From contig JAGHTJ010000118.1 in NCBI GenBank assembly GCA_018065375.1, positions 1 to 11,054 of the forward strand: 11,054 bases of DNA. Reading direction: 5' to 3'. Positions within the stretch are counted from its first letter, which is position 1; each line of letters opens with the position of its first letter. The notes beneath the pieces are model-generated. The model was not told the DNA's origin. It ran no database searches and saw only the letters and a program-made list of their open reading frames with translations. Position numbers and translations under genes: made by a program. The stretch comes from Candidatus Equinaster intestinalis (GTDB lineage Bacteria > Bacillota_A > Clostridia > Oscillospirales > Acutalibacteraceae). This document shows positions 6,505-11,054 of the stretch, piece by piece.

Positions 6505-7092
6505 ATGAACAGCTACATTACGGGTGCGGTAATAAAAAAACTGCGCGAAGAAAAGAAAATGACTCAATCCGAGCTTGCGGAAAAGCTCGGCGTTACCGAT
6601 AAAAGCGTTTCAAAATGGGAAACCGGCAAGGGCTATCCCGATATAACCCTTATCGAGCCGCTGGGTCGGGTGCTGGGAATTTCGGTTATAGAGCTTCTTT
6701 CGGGCAATGATGTTACTAATTTAAACAAAAGCGCGAATATGAAGAAAATGAAATTTTATGTTTGCCCGATATGCTCTAATATTATTGTAAGCTCGGGAGA
6801 TGCGGTTGTAAGCTGTTGCGGAGTTACCCTGCCGCCGGCAGAGGCAGAAGCAGGGGACGAAAAACACAGCATTACCGTAGAAAATGTTGAGGACGAATAT
6901 TTTGTTACGATAAATCACGAAATGAGCAAAAACCATTACATTTCATTTATGGCGGCAGTAAGAGATGACGGCGCCGAAATCGTAAAGCTATATCCGCAGG
7001 GGCCGGCTGAAGCGAGGTTTAAGCGCGGCAGAGCCGATAGTATATATTATTATTGTAACAAGCACGGATTGTTTTATAAAAGGCTGCCGTAA
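6505..7092 (+). CDS. XRE regulator fused to a two-iron desulfoferrodoxin (superoxide reductase) domain
   Basis: A 195-aa protein. Residues 5-66 are an XRE/HTH_3 domain (recognition region GVTDKSVSKWE, 29-39). Residues 80-195 match class I desulfoferrodoxin. The desulforedoxin-like Fe centre is C87, C90, C104 and C105 (CPIC..SCCG). The superoxide-reductase centre has its four His and one Cys: H121 in EKH, H138, H144, C184 and H187 in CNKHG. E119 and K120 correspond to the conserved Glu and Lys near the SOR active site. In this family the enzyme reduces superoxide to hydrogen peroxide in anaerobes. Joined to a DNA-binding domain, it may be a redox- or iron-sensing regulator, an enzyme that regulates itself, or both; the sequence cannot decide. 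Start ATG 6505 follows AAGGTGA with 5-base spacing; an in-frame TTG at 6460 has no such site. It is divergent from XRE-glmM and monocistronic, followed by a GC-rich cloverleaf. Confidence 0.9.
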   Translation: MNSYITGAVIKKLREEKKMTQSELAEKLGVTDKSVSKWETGKGYPDITLIEPLGRVLGISVIELLSGNDVTNLNKSANMKKMKFYVCPICSNIIVSSGDAVVSCCGVTLPPAEAEAGDEKHSITVENVEDEYFVTINHEMSKNHYISFMAAVRDDGAEIVKLYPQGPAEARFKRGRADSIYYYCNKHGLFYKRLP

Positions 7093-7117
7093 GTATGGCG
7101 TGGTCGCATCAAATTTC

Positions 7118-7210
7118 CGGCGGGCGGCGGCAAGGCGTAGCCTTGCCTTTTTGTGTTTTGCGGTGCAAAACACAATTCGCCCGGCGTTTTCGCCGGGCTG
7201 CCGCCCGCCG
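7118..7210. repeat. 93-bp cloverleaf element: outer stem enclosing three perfect hairpins
   Basis: Four nested or adjacent perfect inverted repeats fill this stretch. The outer stem CGGCGGGCGGC (7118-7128) pairs with 7200-7210 over 11 bp. Inside are hairpin 1 GGCAAGGC (7129-7136) with 7140-7147, loop GTA; hairpin 2 TTGTGTTTTGC (7151-7161) with 7165-7175, loop GGT; and hairpin 3 GCCCGGCG (7179-7186) with 7191-7198, loop TTTT. Junction gaps are 0, 3, 3 and 1 bases. It lies 25 bases after the XRE-desulfoferrodoxin stop, is far GC-richer than its surroundings in three of its four stems, and has no coding potential I can support. It could be a miniature mobile or REP-like palindromic element, or a structured transcript end. 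I do not recognise a named family. It is not a tRNA: hairpin loops of 3-4 bases leave no anticodon or T loop. Confidence 0.85.
7129..7152 (+). terminator. Possible intrinsic terminator for the XRE-desulfoferrodoxin gene
   Basis: Hairpin 1 of the cloverleaf (8 bp, GC-rich, 3-base loop GTA) is followed directly by TTTTT (7148-7152), which is the layout of a Rho-independent terminator. It is the only such arrangement on the plus strand between the gene's stop and the pheS promoter. It competes with the whole cloverleaf fold only in its flanks, so both may form. Confidence 0.5.
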
Positions 7211-7271
7211 AACAAACAAACTCCTTAATGCAAAACCCTTGAAGCCCGATTTATAAATTTTTAAAAAATAC

Positions 7272-7300
7272 TTGAAAAAGGTAGAGAATTGTGATAGAAT
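7272..7300 (+). promoter_or_regulatory. Promoter of the pheST T-box leader
   Basis: TTGAAA (7272-7277), exactly 17 bases, then TAGAAT (7295-7300) preceded by TGA (extended -10). This is the strongest sigma-A-type promoter in the window, with transcription expected near 7307, immediately before the T-box stem I. Confidence 0.8.
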
Positions 7301-7306
7301 AGCCCT

Positions 7307-7569
7307 TGTAAAAACGCATTGACGAAGAAAAGTAGGTTAAATTTTTTCTTACAGAGAAAACGCATCAAGGCTGAAAGTGTGTTTAAGATAAGAATTTTCC
7401 CGAAGTTCCCTTCCGAGCGGTGATGCTGAAATCAAAGTAGGCGTCAACGGGTAATCCCGTTACAGATTTAATGAGTGTTTGCTCAAAGCAAAAATGTGGG
7501 TGGTACCGCGGAGTTTGAAATTTCAAAGCTTCGTCCCTGTTGTCAAACAGAGACGGAGTTTATTTTTTT
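7307..7569 (+). promoter_or_regulatory. T-box riboswitch, phenylalanine-specific, upstream of pheST
   Basis: A canonical T-box leader sensing uncharged tRNA-Phe. The stem I start has GAAAAGTAG (7327-7335) and an ACAGAGAAAA segment (7351-7360). The specifier segment GAAG-TTC-C-CTTCCGAGC has specifier TTC at 7406-7408 (Phe) and aligns base for base with the ATC specifier segment of the ileS leader. Stem III is AACGGG (7446-7451) with CCCGTT (7456-7461). The T-box is a perfect consensus, GGGTGGTACCGCGG (7498-7511), with TGGT (7501-7504) to pair with the tRNA acceptor end. In the antiterminator, GGG 7498-7500 pairs with CCC 7535-7537, GCGGAG 7508-7513 with CTTCGT 7529-7534, and the enclosed palindrome TTTGAAATTTCAAA (7514-7527) extends the helix. 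The base after the specifier is C, where a purine is more usual. Confidence 0.95.
7526..7569 (+). terminator. pheST attenuator (T-box terminator)
   Basis: The stem of 7526-7541 with 7546-7561 encloses loop GTCA. It contains one C-A mismatch (7536 with 7551) and G-T wobbles, and is followed by a run of seven T (7563-7569). The left arm is the same segment used by the antiterminator, so the two folds exclude each other. Confidence 0.88.
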
Positions 7570-7585
7570 GAAAAGAGGTAAAATG

Positions 7586-8605
7586 ATGAAAGAACAACTC
7601 GAAAGCATCAAAAATGCCGCTGTCCAGGCGATAAATGACAGTGATACCAAGGAAAAAATCGAGGAAATCAGAGTAAAATATCTCGGTAAAAAGGGAGAGC
7701 TTACCGCAATTTTAAAGAAGATGGGTTCCCTTTCCGCCGAGGAGAGACCTAAAATGGGTCAGCTCGTAAATGAGGCAAAGGCACAGCTCGAAGAGCTTAT
7801 TGCCAAAAAAAGCGAGGAGATGAAATCGGCGGCGCAGGCGCTTAAGCTCAAGGCCGAAACGATTGATATTACAATGCCCGCAAAGAAAACGGAAACGGGT
7901 CATCTTCATCCGCTCAATACAGTTCTTAATGATATGATAGATATTTTTCAGTCGATGGGCTTCGATGTTGTGGACGGTCCCGAAATCGAAACCGAGCATT
8001 ATTGCTTCGAATCCCTGAATGTTCCGGCTGACCATCCCGCCCGCGATATGCAGGATACCTTCTATCTCGCCGATAATATTCTGCTTCGTACACAAACATC
8101 TGCGGCGCAGATTCGTGTTATGGAAAACCGCAAACCTCCCATTAGAATTATCTGCCCCGGCAGAGTTTTCAGAGCTGATGAGGTTGATGCTACCCATTCT
8201 CCCGTTTTCCACCAGATTGAGGGCCTTGTAGTTGATAAGGGTGTTACAATGTGCGACCTTAAGGGAGTGCTTGAGCAGTTCGCAAGAGAAATTTACGGTG
8301 ACGATACCGCCGTTAAGTTCCGCCCCTCGTTTTTCCCCTTTACAGAGCCGAGCGTTGAGGTTGATGTAACCTGCTCGGAGTGTGGCGGAAAGGGTTGCCG
8401 CGTTTGTAAGGGAAGCGGCTGGATAGAGATACTCGGTGCCGGTATGGTACACCCCAACGTTCTGCGCAACTGCGGAATCGACCCCGAGGAGTATTCCGGC
8501 TTCGCATTCGGTATCGGTCTTGACAGACTTACTACCACACGTTACAAAATAAGCGATATTCGTCTGCTTTTCGAAAACGATAAGCGGTTCCTTAAACAGT
8601 TTTAA
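7586..8605 (+). CDS. pheS: Phenylalanyl-tRNA synthetase alpha subunit
   Basis: Catalytic subunit of the (alpha-beta)2 class II PheRS, which charges tRNA-Phe in the cytosol; 339 aa, normal length. The N-terminal coiled coil (about 1-95) is the tRNA-binding arm. The class II core follows: motif 2 around [20 protein letters not shown] (193-212) and motif 3 [11 protein letters not shown] (305-315). C263, C266, C271 and C274 ([12 protein letters not shown]) form the zinc-type insert seen in Bacillota PheS. Two adjacent ATG codons (7583, 7586) are possible; I prefer 7586 because AGAGG (7574-7578) is then seven bases away. An apparent in-frame extension to the left lies inside the T-box. It is followed after 18 bases by pheT and governed by the T-box leader. 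Confidence 0.97.
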   Translation: MKEQLESIKNAAVQAINDSDTKEKIEEIRVKYLGKKGELTAILKKMGSLSAEERPKMGQLVNEAKAQLEELIAKKSEEMKSAAQALKLKAETIDITMPAKKTETGHLHPLNTVLNDMIDIFQSMGFDVVDGPEIETEHYCFESLNVPADHPARDMQDTFYLADNILLRTQTSAAQIRVMENRKPPIRIICPGRVFRADEVDATHSPVFHQIEGLVVDKGVTMCDLKGVLEQFAREIYGDDTAVKFRPSFFPFTEPSVEVDVTCSECGGKGCRVCKGSGWIEILGAGMVHPNVLRNCGIDPEEYSGFAFGIGLDRLTTTRYKISDIRLLFENDKRFLKQF

Positions 8606-8623
8606 GAAGGGCGGGTAAGAAAA

Positions 8624-11014
8624 ATGAAAATTTCACTTAATCAGTTAAAAAATTATGTAGAAATAAATGTTCCGGTTGAAGAGCTTTGCGATAAAATGGT
8701 TATGGCGGGCTTCGAGGTTGAATCGGTAGAAAACCTCGGCGATAAAATTAAGAATGTTGTTGTTGCCAAAATCGAGTCGATTGCTCCTCACGAAAACAGC
8801 GACCATCTGCAGATTTGCCAGATGAACACAGGTAAAGGCGAACTCGTACAGATAGTTACCGGTGCGCAGAATGTAAAGGCAGGCGATATTGTGCCCGCCG
8901 CTTTAGACGATAGTTATCTGCCGGACGGTACACATATCGTTGCCGGAAAGCTTCGCGGTGTAGATTCCTTCGGTATGCTCTGCTCCGGCGGTGAGCTCGG
9001 TCTTACCGAGGACGATTATGAGGGTGCGGGAGTTCACGGTATTTTAATCCTAAATAAGGGTGAAAAAATCGGTACCGATATGCGCGAGGTACTTGGTCTT
9101 GATGATTATATCATTGATTTCAAAATTACCGCCAACCGTCCCGATTGTAACTGCTTTTTGGGAGTTGCCAAGGAAATCGGCGTTGTTCTCGGCACAAAAT
9201 ATACAGCACCCGTTCCCACCTATAAAACCGCAGGTGGCAATATAAACGATTATATAAAAATTGATGTTGAAAATTATGAGCTTTGCCCCCGCTATGTCGG
9301 CAGAGTTGTTAAAAACCTCCGCATCAAGGAAAGCCCCGATTGGATGAAAAAGGCAATTACCGCTTCGGGCATGAGACCTATCAATAATATAGTTGATATT
9401 ACAAACTTCGTAATGCTCGAAACCGGTCAGCCGATGCATGCCTTTAATTATAATGAGCTTCGCGGAAAGCATATTATTGTAAGAAATGCAAAACAGGGCG
9501 AAAAAATCACCACGCTTGACGGTAAGGATTATAACCTTACCCCCGATATGCTCGTAATTGCGGACGGCGAGGTGCCCTCCTGCCTTGCGGGTATTATGGG
9601 CGGTCTCGAAAGCGAAATTACCGAAACCACAACCGATTTGTTCCTCGAATCCGCAAAGTTCAAAAGAGATAATATACGCCACACCGGAAGAAGTCTCGGA
9701 ATTCGTACAGAGGCGAGCGGCAGATTTGAAAAGGGAGTTGATATAATCAACACCGAGTATGCCATGGAAAGAGCATTACAGCTCATAGATGAGCTCGATG
9801 CCGGCGATATAATCGAGGGTGAAATTGATAAAAACGAAGGACTTCCCGAGGAAAGAATATTAAATGTTACAACCGATAGTATCACTTCGCTTATTGGTGT
9901 TGAGGTTCCCGATGAAACAATAGTAAGAATACTCAACAGCCTGTGTATTCCCACCACTATTTCGGGCAAAACTCTTACCTGTAAGGTTCCCTCAATCCGC
10001 GATGACATCGAGGGCAGAGCCGATTTGGCTGAAGAGGTAATGAGAATTTACGGTTACGACCATATCGTCGGTACCAAAATGAGAGCCGATGTAGTAAGGG
10101 GTAAAAAACTTCCCGAGCGCATTAAAACAGACCGCCTGAAAGCTCTGCTTTGTGCAAACGGTGCAGACGAAATAACAACCTACTCCTTTATCGGTTCGAA
10201 GGCTACCGACACACTGCTTCTTGACCCCGATGACGAGCGCAGAAACACAATAAAGCTTTTAAATCCCTTGGGAGACGAATATTCTACACTTCGTACACAG
10301 CTTGTTACGAGTATGCTCACCGTAATTTCAACCAACTTTAACCGCAAGATACCCGCGGGCAGATTTTTCGAGGTAAGCAAACGCTTTATCCCGAAATCTC
10401 TTCCCATAACCGAACAACCATATGAGTTGCCCACCCTTTGTATCGGCGCATACGGAAGCGATGAGGATTTCTTCACAATGAAGGGTATGGTAGAATCGGT
10501 GCTTGAGCTTTTCGGCGCGCATATTGATTATAAGGTAAGCGCAGAAAATTATCTGCACCCCGGTCGCCAGGCGAGTGTTCTTGCAAACAATAAGGAAATA
10601 GGTGTACTCGGCGAGGTTCACCCGAGCGTTGCCGCCGCATACGATACCGAAACGAGGGTTTATGTTGCCGAAATCAAGCTTGATGAGCTATTCGCGATAA
10701 ATAAGCGCAAAACGGTTTATAAGCCGTTGCCGAAATTTCCGGCAGTTGAGAGAGACTTTGCTCTGCTTTGCGATGCCGCAACTCCTATCGGTACACTCGA
10801 AAAGGCTATTTCCTCGGGCGCATCAAGACTTTGCGAGAGAATCGAGCTTTTCGATATTTACGAGGGCTCACAGATACCGGAGGGTAAAAAGAGCGTAGCC
10901 TTCAGCGTGTTCTTGCGTAGCGCCGAATCAACACTTTCAGATGAGGAGATAACCGCGGTTACCGAAAAAATCATCAAAAAGCTCGAGAGCGTAGGCGCAA
11001 CTTTGCGAAAATAA
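8624..11014 (+). CDS. pheT: Phenylalanyl-tRNA synthetase beta subunit
   Basis: Beta subunit of PheRS, carrying tRNA recognition and editing; 796 aa, the usual full length. Domains in order: the N-terminal segment MKISLNQLKNYV; an EMAP/tRNA-binding OB domain (about 40-150, with HENSDHLQIC at 56-65); the B3/4 editing domain (about 210-390, with NNIVDITNFVMLETGQPMHA at 254-273); the B5 domain (about 405-475); the catalytic-like core; and the C-terminal ferredoxin-fold anticodon-binding domain (about 703-796, starting YKPLPKFPAVERDFALL). ATG 8624 matches the conserved N-terminus. The Shine-Dalgarno is weak or distant (AAGAAGG at 8604-8610, 13 bases away), so coupling to pheS translation is likely. 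It is co-transcribed with pheS. No terminator is visible in the 40 bases left after the stop. Confidence 0.97.
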   Translation: MKISLNQLKNYVEINVPVEELCDKMVMAGFEVESVENLGDKIKNVVVAKIESIAPHENSDHLQICQMNTGKGELVQIVTGAQNVKAGDIVPAALDDSYLPDGTHIVAGKLRGVDSFGMLCSGGELGLTEDDYEGAGVHGILILNKGEKIGTDMREVLGLDDYIIDFKITANRPDCNCFLGVAKEIGVVLGTKYTAPVPTYKTAGGNINDYIKIDVENYELCPRYVGRVVKNLRIKESPDWMKKAITASGMRPINNIVDITNFVMLETGQPMHAFNYNELRGKHIIVRNAKQGEKITTLDGKDYNLTPDMLVIADGEVPSCLAGIMGGLESEITETTTDLFLESAKFKRDNIRHTGRSLGIRTEASGRFEKGVDIINTEYAMERALQLIDELDAGDIIEGEIDKNEGLPEERILNVTTDSITSLIGVEVPDETIVRILNSLCIPTTISGKTLTCKVPSIRDDIEGRADLAEEVMRIYGYDHIVGTKMRADVVRGKKLPERIKTDRLKALLCANGADEITTYSFIGSKATDTLLLDPDDERRNTIKLLNPLGDEYSTLRTQLVTSMLTVISTNFNRKIPAGRFFEVSKRFIPKSLPITEQPYELPTLCIGAYGSDEDFFTMKGMVESVLELFGAHIDYKVSAENYLHPGRQASVLANNKEIGVLGEVHPSVAAAYDTETRVYVAEIKLDELFAINKRKTVYKPLPKFPAVERDFALLCDAATPIGTLEKAISSGASRLCERIELFDIYEGSQIPEGKKSVAFSVFLRSAESTLSDEEITAVTEKIIKKLESVGATLRK

Positions 11015-11025
11015 TTAAATAATAC

Positions 11026-11054
11026 TTGTGTTTTTTGAAATAATGATATAGAAT
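11026..11054 (+). promoter_or_regulatory. Candidate promoter of the gene beyond the right edge
   Basis: TTGTGT (11026-11031), 17 bases, then TAGAAT (11049-11054), the same -10 hexamer as the pheST promoter. TATAGA two bases earlier with TGA before it is an alternative register. It begins 11 bases after the pheT stop. Its target is outside the window. Confidence 0.5.

Noticed and set aside
7118..7210. Cloverleaf as a tRNA gene or tRNA remnant
   Set aside because: Its loops are 3-4 bases, there is no anticodon loop, no TTCGA-type T loop in place and no CCA context; the folding pattern differs from tRNA.
7475..7585. In-frame upstream extension of pheS
   Set aside because: It covers the T-box consensus and terminator of the leader. 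The translated stretch has no PheS similarity, and AGAGG sits just before ATG 7583/7586.
7712..8452. 246-codon open frame on the minus strand
   Set aside because: It is entirely antisense to pheS, with low-complexity, Cys/Asn/Leu-rich translation and no recognisable domain; a shadow of the real gene.
9050..9682. 210-codon open frame on the minus strand
   Set aside because: It is antisense inside pheT, with no ribosome binding site or family resemblance; a by-product of pheT codon use.

Overview
The window looks like chromosomal DNA from an anaerobic, low-to-moderate-GC Bacillota, most likely a gut-type Clostridia (Oscillospiraceae/Ruminococcaceae-like). The reasons are two T-box leaders controlling aminoacyl-tRNA synthetase genes, a long 'type 2' isoleucyl-tRNA synthetase, a clostridial-type PheS with a CxxC/CxxC zinc insert, XRE regulators of the style common in this group, and a desulfoferrodoxin domain. 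No phage, IS element, CRISPR array, tRNA or rRNA gene is visible.

Layout, left to right. (1) 21-500 (+): a dCMP deaminase closely resembling the eukaryotic DCTD type. (2) 506-3937 (+): promoter, Ile-specific T-box leader (specifier ATC), attenuator and ileS. (3) 3951-3989: a 17-bp hairpin serving as a terminator for both converging units. (4) 3996-6298 (-): a two-gene unit in which glmM (phosphoglucosamine mutase) carries an N-terminal XRE DNA-binding domain. It overlaps by one base (TAATG) a hexapeptide-repeat protein resembling only the acetyltransferase half of GlmU. (5) 6299-6504: a divergent promoter region with GCAAC/GTTGC palindromes. (6) 6505-7092 (+): an XRE domain fused to a complete two-iron desulfoferrodoxin (superoxide reductase) with all metal ligands present. 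(7) 7118-7210: a striking 93-bp cloverleaf, in which an 11-bp outer stem encloses three perfect hairpins. (8) 7272-11014 (+): promoter, Phe-specific T-box leader (specifier TTC), attenuator, pheS and pheT. (9) The last 30 bases look like a promoter for a gene beyond the window.

Two T-box units would raise isoleucyl- and phenylalanyl-tRNA synthetase output when the matching tRNA is uncharged. Between them lies a pair of divergent genes, both starting with an XRE DNA-binding domain: one joined to a cell-wall precursor enzyme, the other to an oxygen-defence metalloenzyme. GlmM would make GlcN-1-P and the coupled beta-helix protein would be well placed to acetylate it. The DNA-binding domains suggest that both enzymes, or their ligand states, report to promoters, perhaps the shared 206-bp divergent region. 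That link is inference. The least ordinary items are the XRE-GlmM fusion, the XRE-superoxide reductase fusion facing it, and the cloverleaf element.
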